From Chiridota heheva (taxonomy: Eukaryota; Echinodermata; Holothuroidea; Apodida; Chiridotidae), in NCBI GenBank assembly GCA_020152595.1, contig JAIGNY010004519.1, forward strand, positions 85,001 to 149,000: a stretch of 64,000 bases of DNA, read 5' to 3'. Positions 1 through 11,790 of this stretch are shown here, piece after piece (position 1 is the first letter of the stretch; every line of letters begins with the position of its first letter). A program made the position numbers and the translations under genes. The notes below the pieces were generated by a model. That model saw only the letters and a program-made list of their open reading frames with translations, was not told the DNA's origin and searched no databases.

Positions 1-118
1 TTCAAGATCCTTTAACTGGATCTGTTTAATTATCCTATAAAAATTACATTTAACAATCTTTAATAAATCTTCACATCTTAAAATACACATATAAATCAAA
101 TTTGATCAAACATTTATG

Positions 119-235
119 ACTCTATATATGGTATCATATGAAAGTACACTGTATTCCCTGTGTTCAAATTTAGTTGTCACTAAGCCAACCATCTTCTCCG
201 TCACCATTAGGAAACCATATGATTATGGAAACAAC
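119..235. repeat. Dispersed repeat A, copy 1
   Basis: This stretch is closely repeated at 7319-7425: both begin TCTATATATGGTATCATAT and share the phrases CCCTGTGTTCAAATTTAGT and TCTTCTCC.TCACCATTAG. The two copies are in the same orientation and about 7.2 kb apart. No open frame or terminal inverted repeat is visible, so the class of repeat is unknown. The remaining sequence from 236 to about 1075 shows only short G-rich runs (about 645 and 725) and nothing I can name. Confidence 0.7.
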
Positions 236-1074
236 GTTGATCAAGATTCGACTAACGCTATAGCATCAACTTGAACATTCAGTGTATATAGCGCTAGACC
301 AGCATATTTGCAATTTATGAAGCAATCAACCATTGCGCTGTAGTGGCAACGAAGTAAATTAATGACTCCTAACTCAGCTCCCTGAGGCACATTACAAACA
401 TCTGCGAAGGAAGCTTATAATGGTATTCCAACAACTCCGTCGCAGCATCTACCGTTCAAAAATATTAAAAATGACTTCATATTTTAGAAGTTCAGGGGCC
501 TTTTTAATTATTCAAGTGATTGTTTAGAAACATTCTTGTTTTACTAATTAAGATTCATTATGTTTTCCCTGCTATTCCTCTGCTACAGGATAATCAAGAG
601 TTAAGACTTTTAGTGGACAAGGTGATAGCCAAGTCTTAGGGGGGGGGAGGCAGTGTTCACATAAGTAAGAGGGATATAGGGATTCCCCCTCTTTGATCAA
701 AATTCCCCTTTAAAATATTACAAAGGGGGGAATTTCTAATGCTTAGCACATGACATGTAAATCTCAGCACAGATTAGTTGATCAAACCAAAAATTCCTTT
801 AAACTTCAATTCCTAATGTGGACAGTGGGAAGGGGTAGGGAGGTTGACTGTCCATTACACACCTTTCCAGGCACATCTTTCATATTTGAATTCCAGCAGA
901 TAAAATCCAAAATGTAGATGCAATTTTTTCTTCAAAATAAGAAGTATAAGACAAAATTAACCACCAAAAGTGAGATCAGAATGTAACCGTCTAAAAAAAG
1001 TATTGAGTAAATGGACTGCTATGATAAATACATTGTAGAAATGTCTGATCGTCATAGGATAATGTATAATGCAA

Positions 1075-1200
1075 ATTAGGGGTGTGTCCACTCTCATCCA
1101 ATCATATTGCAGAAGAAAAACCTAAATGTGCATGCAAATTAGGGTGCATTCCTTCTTGTCCAATCACATTGCTGAAGAAAAACCTAGATGTGCACGAATA
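1075..1200. repeat. Local tandem duplication, about 60 bp, two copies
   Basis: Two adjacent copies share ATGCAAATTAGGG, TCCAATCA.ATTGC, GAAGAAAAACCTA and ATGTGCA. Related phrases (GTCCAATCACATTGCAG; AAATTAGGGGTGTG) occur near 19060 and 19495, so this is a fragment of a dispersed family and not a purely local event. No coding potential is seen. Confidence 0.6.
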
Positions 1201-1392
1201 AACATTATACTAAACATGATCTGAATTTTGCCAGAATATAATACACTTTACTTTCTGAAAGATGGTTATACCCATGTTCTCAAGACTCTTTAAATTATGA
1301 ATAAATTTGTAAAGAAAGATTTTAAGTCTACCAATAGATCTTTATAAAAATTATCCAAAGAAGGGATTTACTTTTCCATATCTATATCTTTT

Positions 1393-1935
<543 letters not shown>

Positions 1936-2602
1936 TTTATCAGAAAATACACTGGAGGAACTTTTTATGAAGTACTACAAACAAAAATACTCAGATAAAT
2001 TTAATAACAATTTCTCATATACAAAAATGAACATGTTGAAAACCTGCTCCAGTACATTCAATATAGCAAGCAAGAAATGAAAACTTGTCTTGTGGCGCAA
2101 CATCATCAAAATTCTGTCACAGGTTTTCAAATTACAACATTGCTCAATAATTGCATCGCCTGCCTAGTTGTTCAATAAGTTTTATTCCAGTTATTTCTCT
2201 TCTTGTTGCCAAAATATGAAGAGAAAAGTACAAAAACAATATGCAGATCTCATAACGGGTGCATCCAGATGGATAAGACATGCTTAAGTTGTCAATTTCA
2301 TCCCAAAATCATCCACGCGATGAAAGTTTTGAGGACTACCAATCATGCAGTTGCTTTTAATTGATCTCGCCAGATGCCAACTGAAAAAACAGAACAGATC
2401 GACGCGAGAAGACTATGTCAAAAATGATTAATATTGAGAAATATTGAAGAAATAAATGAACTTTGGGAGGTATAGAACACGTTGATGCGTATCATAAAAT
2501 TAAATGTTTTGTACCATTTTGCACTGCTTCAAATTTTAAGGAAATTTGAATTTTGCATATCATTTTTGGAAACTTCAAGTCATGTAAATTCAATTCAAAA
2601 GA

Positions 2603-3147
2603 TTAAAGGATTAGTTCAGTGGTCTAGCATGTTCATCTTATATGAAAGAGGACTTCAAAAGAAACAAAATAGTGAAAAAACATTCAAAAATCTTATTCTG
2701 TTAAGAAGATATTCAACTTTAAAGTTTGGTATCATTTGTATAGAAATGACTGATATCAGACTAATTGTGATGTCATAGCCTCAGATTCCTCAAAGTCTTT
2801 ATGTATTCTATCATATTTTGCCCTGCAATCTTGTGGCTTATAAACCATGGGATACGTCTAAAAAGTAATAAAACTGAATCTAGGAAGAGTATTTATAATA
2901 TACCCCTTGAAGAAAAATAATCTAAATAGTAAAAAAATTAAATAAACTTTCTTTAAAATACATAAAGACTGAGGAATCTGAGGCTATGACATCACAACTA
3001 GTCTGATTTCAGTCGTTTCTACAGAAATGATACCAAACTTTAAACTTGAATATCTCATTAATGGATAATATTTTGCAATGCTTTCTTCACCATTTTGTTT
3101 CTTTCGAAGCTCTTTCATATAAGATGAACATGCTTAACCACTGTTAA
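2603..3147 (+). mobile_element. FB1 foldback MITE-like element, copy A
   Basis: The element is non-coding with long inverted arms. The left arm runs from TTAAAGGATTAGTTCAGTGG through TATGAAAGAGGACTTC and GTTTGGTATCATTTG to TTTATGTATTCTATC. After a unique centre (ACCATGGGATACGTC, AAACTGAATCTAGGAAG), the right arm from about 2958 is the reverse complement of the left. The extreme right tip is shortened: CCACTG joins directly to TTAAAGGTGC, which looks like the edge of another element. TTAA at both ends is compatible with a TTAA target duplication, but the terminus does not begin CCY as canonical piggyBac ends do, so the superfamily is not assigned. Confidence 0.85.
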
Positions 3148-3506
3148 AGGTGCATAGCGACACTATAAAAGTGACCAAATATAAAACTCAGATTGGCTGA
3201 CAAAAAATTCTTAGACTTTTTTTTTGAGTGATGTATTATTAGGAAATAGTAATTTGAGGGTGGGTGCAAGATCCAATGTATTGCAAATTCAGCCAGATAC
3301 AGATCATTTTTCTGAGATATATCTTTTATTTCAGAGATACATTGCATGCAATTCTCATAATTCCCATAGCCAAAGGACCACACTGGTGAAAAAATAATTA
3401 AATATTTTATTCCCAAAGAAGTTACTGTATATATGATTTGTGTAGTATGACTGAAATCATTGTAGTTGTAACATCACATTCTCACCTAGGCTTCAAATTC
3501 TTGTGT

Positions 3507-3824
3507 TATAAAGGTGCTCCCGCCTAAAATGTGAGGGCGTATTTAGTGCAAGTCTCACACTAAATCGAATACTTTTGCGGTACAGAATATCATAAACATA
3601 ACTAAATCCCTACTGGAGTACTTGAAATCTGTACGTCATTGACTTTTTGGGATTTGTTCACTTGCACACGGTGGATTAAAATGTCTGTAAAAAGCAGACC
3701 ATGCAAATCACATGATGCAACTTCTATTTATTCAAATCTACATAAATTAGCCACAGATATAAAATATATCTATGAAGTTAGCAAAAACTAATGCTCTCAC
3801 TTTTTGGGCAGAGAGCACCTTTAA
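3507..3824. mobile_element. Small TIR element, AGGTGCTC type
   Basis: The left end reads AAAGGTGCTCCCGCC, then AAAATGTGAGGGCG; the right end reads CTCTCACTTTTTGGGC, then GAGCACCTTTAA, its imperfect reverse complement. About 318 bp, non-coding. It resembles the element at 19115-19355 in its termini (AAAGG.GC, CACT, inner CCTCAC), so the two are probably diverged relatives. The sequence from 3148 to 3506 and from 3825 to 4584 has no feature I can support. Confidence 0.65.
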
Positions 3825-4584
3825 ATGTTGTGACAGTCACTTAACAACTGTATGGAACAGAGTTTAGTCAAGTTTAGTATGTACTATATACACTATCTGA
3901 AAAATACAAGTTTACAAAATATTTTCAATTAGTAAGAAAGTACAAATAATTACACCCCACCACTTTTGTGGGTTACACCCTCCCTGTCTTTCACTAGTAA
4001 CCTCCAAAATGACACTAACTACAAAATGCACATCTTTTTTTAAGTCTCTTCAAAGACTCCTTACATCATGGCTGATATCACATGACATGATGGATCCCAT
4101 ATGATCATGTTACTGATACTCATCCAAATCCCAATCTGTATTTAGTTGCTGAACGATAATCATTACTGGTACTCGGTATTCATGTAGTGATATTTTCTGT
4201 TATATGCTGTCAAAACAAAACATGACAAATTTCCCCATTGGATGACGAGCATTTTCAACATACCAGAAGAGAGAAAGAGAGGTTTGTTTGTCAATTTTCT
4301 TAAAGATCTATGATCAGGTCGCAACAACTAATTGTCGTAATTTAAAGACCTTCTATTCAGAATCTAAAGTTCTTTTTGGTGAATATAAAATCTCTACCTG
4401 TCCATATACATTTAAATTTCAGGAATACATATACAGTCTTATCTATTTATTTATTCTTGTTCATATACAGAAAACATAGTCTGTCAATGATGGGGAAAGC
4501 AACATATGTTTCTGTTCCCAACCCCATCTATCCCTCATCATCAACACAACAATGACTTCACATATTAAACACTGCTTTGATGCA

Positions 4585-5321
4585 TTAAGGATTAGTTCAG
4601 GGGTCATGTCCATCTTATATGAAAGAGGACTTAAAAAAGAAACAAAATGGTGAAGAAAGCGTTGCAAAATCTTATTCCGTTAAAAGATTAGTTCAGTGGG
4701 CAAGCATATCCATCTTATATGAAAGAGGACTTACAAAAAAAAACGGTGGAGAAAGCAATAAAAATTCTTATTCCATTAAAGGATTAGTTCAATGGTCACA
4801 CAAGTCTATCTTATATAAAAGAGGACCTCAAAAGAAATGAAATAATAAAGAAAGCATTTAAAAATCTTATTCCATTAAGGAGATATTTAAGCTTAAAGTT
4901 TGGTATCATTCATATAGAAACGACTGAAATCAGACTAGTTGTGGTGATGTCATAGCCTAGGATTCCTTAAAGTCTTTATGTATTCTATCATATTTTGTGG
5001 CTTATAAACCATGGGATATGTTAAAAAAGTAGTAAAACTGAATCTAGGAAGGGTATTTATAATATATAACCTGAAGAAAGTTTGTGGAAAAATAATCTTT
5101 CTTCAAATTATATAAAGACTTTGAAGAATCTGAAGCTAAGACATCACAACTAGTCTGATTTCAGTCGTTTCTACAGAAATGATACCAAACTTTAAACTTA
5201 AATATCTCCTTAATGGAATAAGATTCATGAATGCTTTCTTCACCATAATTTTTTTCGTGTTTTTTTGTTGAAGTCCTCTTTCATATGATGAACATGCTTG
5301 ACCACTAAAATAATCCTTTAA
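4585..5321 (+). mobile_element. FB1 foldback element, copy B, with triplicated left tip
   Basis: Same family as 2603-3147. The left tip occurs three times in tandem, starting at about 4585, 4680 and 4778, each copy about 97 bp and running from TTAAGGATTAG/TTAAAGGATTAG to CTTATTCC. After the third copy the usual arm, centre (AAACTGAATCTAGGAAGGG at about 5036) and right arm follow, ending TAATCCTTTAA. The short open frames across the repeated tips reflect stop-poor repeat sequence. Confidence 0.88.
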
Positions 5322-6736
5322 TATAAAACTTTAGAAATTATTAGTTTTTAAAGATTTTAGGAAACCTAATGATTAACCTCGACCTACTCTTCCTAACCCA
5401 ACATTCCAATACCTAAATATATTATAAAACTAACATAAATAAAGATTAAAAGCAACAAAAGATATTTATATTAAATTTAGAATACTATAACACCAATTGA
5501 GGATAGTGCTGTTTTTAATTCCTTTGGGAGGAAACATCAGGGGCTACCAAATAGGCAGTCTTCATTCTAAAATGCTGGAGTAACTTTTCGGCAGGTATTT
5601 AGCAGTTAAACAGGAAATATGAAGTAGGCAATGAGAGATTAAGGGCAATGAGATTAGGAAAAAAAAAAAAAAAAACACTACTTATCAACATATCATACAG
5701 CAGCAGAAGCAGTTCCATGGGAGGGATTTGGGGTGAAATCACAAAATCTAATTTGCGTACCAATAAGGAGGGGGAGGATCACGCTAAGATGCAGAAAAAA
5801 TCACCATACAAAAAATTATTCAGAAAAGGTTGGTTGGAGTGACAAATCTCTCTCCCCCCTCCCCCTTCCCATGAGCACTACACAATACACATACCATTAG
5901 ATCTACATACCATCATACAAAGAATTTGTATGCAGACTTCAGAGCAACCTAAATAATTACCCAGCTGACATTCCTAACAATTAAAAACTAGACAGTATTG
6001 ACAATTATAATCCAAGAAATCCCCTCCCCTACTTAACATCCACCTAATATCTAAGACACTTTCATAACTACTCTGACATTTTCTACAGGTTTGAGCTCTT
6101 TGAGTCTCGACCCTATAAGCACCAACATGCATGGACTTGCATTTAAAAGTTCTGACTAAACATTCAAATCACATTTTTAATTCAGTTTCCCTACATTAAT
6201 AATCACTCCAGAGGCACATAATACTCTAATGAAATTACTGTATATTTCCTAATAAACTCTCCCCGGCATTACATTTTCAAGGAAAGATGGGGGAGGGGAG
6301 TTATTTGAGGTTAAATTTTAAATATACTTACGGTGTGCATAGCAAGTTCATTTCTTTTGACTGCATTTTTCGGGCAGTTTTACAGTTTTTAAACGAGTTT
6401 TGGCTGAAGCCATAGTGGTAAATCACACTGCATATTTAATATTACGATATTACCAACCAATTTATGTGTGACTTTACAATTGTCACCGCACAATTAAACA
6501 TTGTAAACAAATAAAGGGAGGGTGTTTATGGGGAAAATATGGTATATAGAAGATAATTAATTTGTATCAATATGAAAAAGCATGCAGAATTAAGCTTTAT
6601 TATTGGTAGAAATGCTTTGAATTTGTTCCTAGCCTATCATAATCTCCCATGTTAGAAAGAGGAGAAGACAAATCAAAGATCGACCAATGATATACCAGAA
6701 AGAAAAAAAGAAGGAAAAAAAAAAAACCTTCCTTAC
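5322..6736. other. Unassigned intergenic sequence
   Basis: This AT-rich stretch has poly-A runs (about 5659) and scattered G/A or C tracts (about 5768 and 5852). I see no long inverted repeat, no convincing exon, and no similarity to other parts of the window. It is recorded so the reader knows it was examined. Confidence 0.5.
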
Positions 6737-7093
6737 CTGCAATGCAGACGCTACTATCATGTCACTTCCTGAAAACATCTTGTTCAAATTATTAAAAAAA
6801 AAAATTCCCCTCGGGTTTGGACGAGCAGATGAGAAGTTTTTCTTACAATTAATAATCGACCAGAGGCAAATTGGAATTACTTTCTCACCGAAGAATGAAG
6901 CAAGCAGAGGCTGTTTTTTCAATAAACCAAGAGTTATTTCATTTTTTAAGTCGATTGGAATCCTGTCACTTTGCCTTATAATCAATCTCTCCGAAAGAAA
7001 AACCCAATCTACCGCTAAAAATGCCAAACTCTGGATCGTATAAGCGTAACCAGCTCCCATCTGGCTTCTTTTTTTGCCATAGGAAATTTCAGC
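6737..7093 (-). CDS. Possible 119-codon exon, function unknown
   Basis: The minus strand is open across this interval. It is bordered by an acceptor-like AATCAGTTGCAG just upstream and a strong donor CAG/GTAAGG at its end, giving 119 codons with phase 0 at both ends. An alternative earlier donor (TTCG/GTGAGA) lies inside. The predicted peptide begins AEISYGKKRSQMGAGY, has a hydrophobic patch (SLAFLAVDWVFL), and ends IVASALQ. I recognise no family. The plus strand is also open over much of the same interval, and part of the frame passes through an A-tract that reads as a Phe run, so chance openness is a real possibility. If genuine it is not obviously part of the Pro/Gln-rich gene upstream. 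Confidence 0.22.
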
Positions 7094-7136
7094 CTGCAAC
7101 TGATTAATATCTCTTTTAACAACCGAAAGTTTATAT

Positions 7137-7290
7137 CAAAACTTGCAGCAGGCCACACTGAACATCTAAATGGCAATGCATTGATCATACACAATTCCGG
7201 ATCTGAAGCTTGTTTGCCCCACCTAGTTACTGCGTTGCTATGGTGGGTGTGGCTTATTACGTAACTCAGAGATATTAATTGTTAATATAA
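7137..7290. repeat. Dispersed repeat B arm (related to the insertion at 43 kb)
   Basis: The phrases GCAGCAGGCC, CATTGATC, AATTCCGGATC, CCCACCTAGTTACTG, TTGCTATGGTGGGTGTGGCTTATTACG and CTCAGAGATATTAAT match, in reverse orientation, the left part of the insertion at 42985-43125. Here only one arm is present, so this is a truncated or solo copy. It lies directly beside the candidate exon at 6737-7093, which weakens the case for that exon. Confidence 0.75.
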
Positions 7291-7318
7291 TTCATAACTA
7301 TGGAGAAACTATTTTGTT

Positions 7319-7425
7319 ACTCTATATATGGTATCATATATACACTGTAAACCCTGTGTTCAAATTTAGTAGTCAGTAAGCTAAATATCTTCTCCATCAC
7401 CATTAGAAAACCATATCGGAAAACA
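7319..7425. repeat. Dispersed repeat A, copy 2
   Basis: Second copy of the sequence at 119-235, in the same orientation. It differs by a small deletion after GGTATCATAT and scattered substitutions. No function is visible. Confidence 0.7.
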
Positions 7426-7439
7426 TACCCAGTTTTATC

Positions 7440-7810
7440 AAGTTTGTTGGGAAAGTGACTGATGTGCAAAGTCTACTACTGTCAAGTGATGTCACACACT
7501 CACTGTTTTACAATTCAGTTAACGTAATTTTCTAAAAACTTTTTTGACTTTGTCCTTCTGCCTGCATATTTCATGTTTGGGAGCCACAAAACCTCATAGA
7601 CCATTCAATTAGCATACACAAAACTCCTTAGCACTGTGAGGCTGAGATGCCACAACTACTAGTCTGAGATACCAGTCCCTTCTTTAAAAAAAAAAAAAAT
7701 CTGTCAAATCTTTAAACACGAATATCTACTTTTGAATGATTTCTTCACCATTTTATTCCTTTTATTGTATATTATCATATTACATGAATATGCATGACCA
7801 CTGAATACTT
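7440..7810. mobile_element. Diverged FB1-like foldback remnant
   Basis: The left part carries AGTCTACTACTGTCAAGTGATGTCACACACTC; the right part carries CACAACTACTAGTCTGA, then AAACACGAATATCT, TGATTTCTTCACCATTTT and CATGACCACTGAA, which follow the order of an FB1 right arm with many changes. A similar degraded unit is at 18130-18395, which shares the phrase GAGTGATGTCATACACTC. I call it an old relative of FB1. The following 7811-8890 interval shows a purine-rich patch at 8565-8610 and nothing else. Confidence 0.55.
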
Positions 7811-8893
7811 AAAATTGCTTGATGGGAATTATTGGTCTCAACAATGCTTGTCAAGTTTTTTAGGAAAACTTTGCTTAGATAGCCTCTAACAGCTAACATC
7901 CAGAAGCCAGAATTACTTTTTTATTCTTCAGGGAAAAAGTCACCAGACTGAAACGTCCTAAATTGTGACATCTTAATAACAAAGTAAAGACATGAGATTA
8001 TTTATTTTCCATCTTCACTCTACTTTCTTTCCTTCCAAGATTCCGATTACTTTCATCCGACCTCAAAAATTTGAAGCATGACAGATATGCCAGGGATAAC
8101 TTTCTTGGGAGAAAATTAATTGCTTTTCACATCATCAAAGTTATTCGAAGTTATTATGTATCAGGATTTTGTTCTTCTCTACTGATTGATTAACGGAGTA
8201 TAAATCATGCCAACTTCTCAAAGAAATAGACTGCTAAGATTTGAAACCCACACATTCTTTGAATAGTACCTTAGCAAGTTAAGACAATTAACGCAACAGG
8301 GTTGAACATATTTTGGATCTTAGTGAGAGATACAACGGGGAGGGAACGAACGAATAAAATTAGATTGCATTGAAAATCGTATAGCTTGGTTTTGGTACAA
8401 ATTGTTTTCATTTAAATACTAAAATTTATCAGAATTTTTAAAATCTTGTGATAAAATAATGAGCTGACTGACCACCAGTTCATTTTTAATTTGCTCCTCA
8501 CCATTGGTTGGATTTGCCTACTAAATGTGGAAGGAAAAGTCACAACATCAAATTTGCCTACTGATATAGAGAAAGGAGGGGAAGGTGGAGGGAAGGGGGG
8601 GAGGGGGTTACAAAATCACATAAGGATACCAAAATTCAGCAATCAAAAGATAAGTACAAAAAAGGGGGAAATGCTCCCCTTGCCTACCTATGGATCCATC
8701 TGTCTTAGAGAAGCAAACTTCTGCACTTTTGACTAGCTGTTTTGCAATGCTTTGATTGTTTATCTAAACATAATAGAACTAGATACATTTTCAAAATTTA
8801 CAGACCACTCTTCTCAGAATTGTGTCTTTTGTTCCAATGGGGATCATGGAAGAAGACAGCTTTGGAAGCTCTCTCAAAAGAGTAAACATTGTA

Positions 8894-9440
8894 TTAAAGG
8901 AATATTCCAGTGACTTTTCATTTTCATTTAAATAATGGAGGACTATTTCAAGAAACAATCTGGTGTCACAATCATGCTGATTTCCTTTTCTGCTTAGGAG
9001 TTATTGCATTTCAAAGATTGCAAGAGTGTGTTGAAAAGTGACCTCACAGTGTGTGATGTCATAAAGACAGATCCAAGACAATTTTTATGTATTTCTATCA
9101 AGCAATTTTTAAAAAAAAAATTTTTTACTTAAGAGTGTAAGGTTCATGGGCAGATGGGCAAAGTATATATTATTACACCATCTCAATAGATAAACAAAAA
9201 ATGTTTCCAGTAATTTATTAGGAGGCAATTAATTTCCAAAGAAATACACAAAGTTTGTATAGGATCTGCCTTTATGACATCACACTGTTCACTTGCGAGG
9301 TCACCTTTCAACACACTCACGTTATCTTTGAAATGCAGTAACTCCTAAATGACTCCTAAACGGAAAAAAAAAATCAACATGATTTGTACACCAAATTGTT
9401 TCTCTCATCGTCCTCTATTCATGGGAATATATTCCCTTAA
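8894..9440. mobile_element. FB2 foldback element
   Basis: About 547 bp with TTAA at both edges (TTAAAGGAATATTCC on the left, GGAATATATTCCCTTAA on the right). The arms are imperfect inverted repeats: left GAGTTATTGCATTTCAAAGATTGCAAGAGTGTGTTGAAAAG.GACCTC (segments), right the reverse complement containing CAACACACTCACG and GAAATGCAGTAACTCC. Near the inner end of each arm lies GTGATGTCATAAAG or its complement. Partial relatives are at 16090-16240 and 48640-48734. No open frame. Confidence 0.82.
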
Positions 9441-9608
9441 GTGGAGACCTGCATCATGTCCAATTAAAGGAGTGGTGACATGAAGAAATGTTGGTATCAA
9501 CTGATTTTTTCTATTTGGAACAACTTTCTAATACATATGTAGTTCGAAAAATGTATATCTTTTACAATCTTAGAAAAGCCACTTTTTGCCTCTTATATAA
9601 ATGACTTA
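9441..9608. other. Spacer between FB2 and the TTA-flanked element
   Basis: No feature is visible in this short AT-rich stretch. The last three bases form the putative left target duplication, TTA, of the next element. Confidence 0.4.
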
Positions 9609-10669
9609 ACCCTTACTCTACCACGCGGCGAAACTATAGCTGTTTTCAAACCACCTTTTTCTAAAAATGAAATCGAGACTTTACCACAGTCCTATAGGAG
9701 TAATCCTGGTATCATTTTAGAGTACTCAGATATTTTTTTCACAAAATGAAACTTTTTCACTTTTTCATAAAGGTCATATTACCTAATTTTTAGAAAAAGT
9801 ACATCGAAAAAGGGTAAAACTCAAAAAGTGCTAAACAGTTTACAATTTTTTTTATATTTTTTTTAAATCTCACAATAATTTCAAGATCCCATTTTTGCTT
9901 CAAAATCAAACACGCAAGTCCTAAGACATAATAGTATTGTTTTCTGGTATAATTTTTATAATCCCTACATGCAATCTTTTAATCTAGAGAAATTTCATGA
10001 ATTTGTGCTATTTTTAAGCCGTTTTTTCTTCTCCAAAAAATCGTGTACCCAAACACATGCTTCGTTGAACCGCCGTTCAAAAGCGCTTAAAATTTCCTTT
10101 CATTTGATATATAAATAAAGGCATACCCCCCTCTATTTAGAACCTGTCCCATAAGAAATATATTACACCTCTCCAATTTGAGCAACTACTTGGTGCAGAG
10201 GGAACGTATGCGGCTAGCATGCGAGCGCTTCGGGTTTGAGTCTCACCGTGACCACTGCGTAATTATTTTTCTGCCGCAGCTTTCAGGGGTCGTTTGACTT
10301 TTATCATTTTTGATGTGTTTTCATCTTTCCTTTCTTTCTAAAAATTATAGATTAGTATCATTGGAAGGGAAATTTCAAGAAGAATCTAAATATGTAGCAC
10401 AAATCTCTGTTTTCAATGCTGACAAGAAGTTATACTTCTGCAAAGATTGACAATTTGTTGACCAAATTTAGCCAAAAATTGCTTAATTTGCATAATTTTG
10501 TCCAATATTTCCTAAATTGGTTTTAATTACTCAAGAGATAAATATCGTAGCATCTATTCCAACCAAACTTGTAATGAAAGAAAATTAAAAAAACTTGTCA
10601 AAAATGCATATGAAAAAAAAGTAACGAAAATTGGGGTCGCTTTTTTTAAGGCCCTGGTATAGTAAGGGT
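9609..10669. mobile_element. 1.06-kb TIR element with TTA flanks and a tRNA-like block
   Basis: The left terminus reads ACCCTTACTCTACCACG and the right terminus, reverse-complemented, ACCCTTACTATACCAGG. TTA lies directly outside both ends (9606-9608 and 10670-10672). A 3-bp TTA/TAA duplication is typical of PIF/Harbinger elements, so this may be a non-autonomous Harbinger-like element; no transposase is encoded. The interior is AT-rich and holds the tRNA-like sequence at 10190-10255. The terminal repeats are short (about 15 bp), so coincidence is not excluded. Confidence 0.55.
10190..10255 (+). other. tRNA-like (SINE head-like) sequence
   Basis: The order TTGGTGCAGAGGG, GCGGCTAGCATGCGAGCGCTTC and GGGTTTGAGTCTCACC resembles the A-box/anticodon/B-box layout of tRNA-derived SINE heads. 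The B-box-like part GGTTTGAGTCT differs from the GGTTCGANNCC consensus at two positions. GC-rich and rich in CpG, unlike its surroundings. A clean cloverleaf is not obtained, so it is not a functional tRNA gene. Confidence 0.4.
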
Positions 10670-10672
10670 TTA

Positions 10673-11324
10673 CTTCCTAGTCTAATTCCTGTTATTACAA
10701 TTTTGTGATGTGTCAAGCCTGGACAGTGCAGTGATATGATTCTGGCAGCCTACACATACAATTGCATGTATCGTGTAAATTTATCGGCTACTACACTGTA
10801 GCTCTCGAGTCCAGTTGTAGACGAAAAGGAGAGAAATGCATGTACCAGATGAGGCAGAGAGGCATTTCCACAATGTTTTCGTAAGCTACCATAAATCTGC
10901 GGTGTTGTGAAGGCGATCGCGAAGGGTTTGTGATATATGTACGTAGGCCTATAGGTCTGGAATTCAGAGTGGCTAACTTTCCCGGTAATATCTCAAACAT
11001 TTATAGTTGGATTGCACCTTCAGGTATACTCTGGAAGTCTGTAATGTCTTTGTCAAGTTTTCAAAAGGAATCTGAGGTATCAGAGGATCAAATTTCCGAT
11101 CTTTTTGCAGATAACATTTTAGGTCTGTCTGTAATTACTTTGTATGCGTTTACACAGGTAGTTCTGCATACTTGCAACGTCACATATTCAAATAAATTTG
11201 CAGACGCCACAGAGAAGTGGTTATTCTAAACTTCAAAATAATGTGATTTTCACACTTTTCCAATTATTGGAGAAAAAAGGGTTACTAAGTATTCAGTGAG
11301 CGTTAAACAACAGTTTAACAGACC
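10673..11324. other. Unassigned sequence with an open frame of doubtful value
   Basis: The plus strand is open from about 10930 to 11229. Possible donors (TTCAG/GTATAC at about 11021; CACAG/GTAGTT at about 11158) interrupt it, and I find no convincing acceptor. Composition is ordinary and no motif is recognisable. CpGs around 10906-10930 are more frequent than in the flanks. I do not call a gene. Confidence 0.3.
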
Positions 11325-11790
11325 CCTACATGTAGCTTGATTTAAAAAGGGGCAGGATGCTAGACTTGTTGAGGGGCACATTAATGCGTTCGCAAAGCGC
11401 TGAATATTTTGGGTGTGGAGTCGCGGGGTCCCCTTAAGGCTCAATCCCCTGGTGATGAAGCTCTGGGATTTTAGCTACAATCATGCATCTCAGAATGAAG
11501 CTATTCTGAATGATAAGGACCAGTCAATAGCCAACAGGACAATTACTTACTATGTTATCATTCTGTGTTCTGTATCCATGTAAGGTATTTCATTTATGAG
11601 GCTAATTAAGATCTTTAACTTAAAAACAAATTAAATCTATAAAAACAAATATATAATTGTTTTCTTACGAGGGGCAGGGCGGACCCCAGGGGCAGGGCGG
11701 ACCCCCAGGGGGCAGGGCAGACCCCAAGGTGGCAGGGCAGACCTACGGAGGGATGGGGCGGGCCACAGAAATAGCAAATCTAGGTCTGGT
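11325..11790 (-). repeat. Dispersed repeat C, copy 1 (unoccupied site)
   Basis: In reverse orientation this matches 42560-42985 plus 43467-43500: shared phrases include GGGGCACATTAATG, CCTTAAGGCTCAATCCC, ATTCTGAATGATAAGGACCA, GACAATTACTTACTATG, CATGTAAGGTATTTCATTTATGAGG and AAAAAGGGGCAGG. Its proximal part is a GC-rich run of about 21-bp units (GGGGCAGGGCGGACCCCAG-like, about 11670-11760). The copy at 42.6 kb carries an extra 485-bp insertion that this copy lacks. Confidence 0.85.

Noticed and set aside
10930-11229. A 99-codon plus-strand frame as an exon
   Set aside because: Donor-like sites interrupt it and no acceptor is convincing. No family is recognised.
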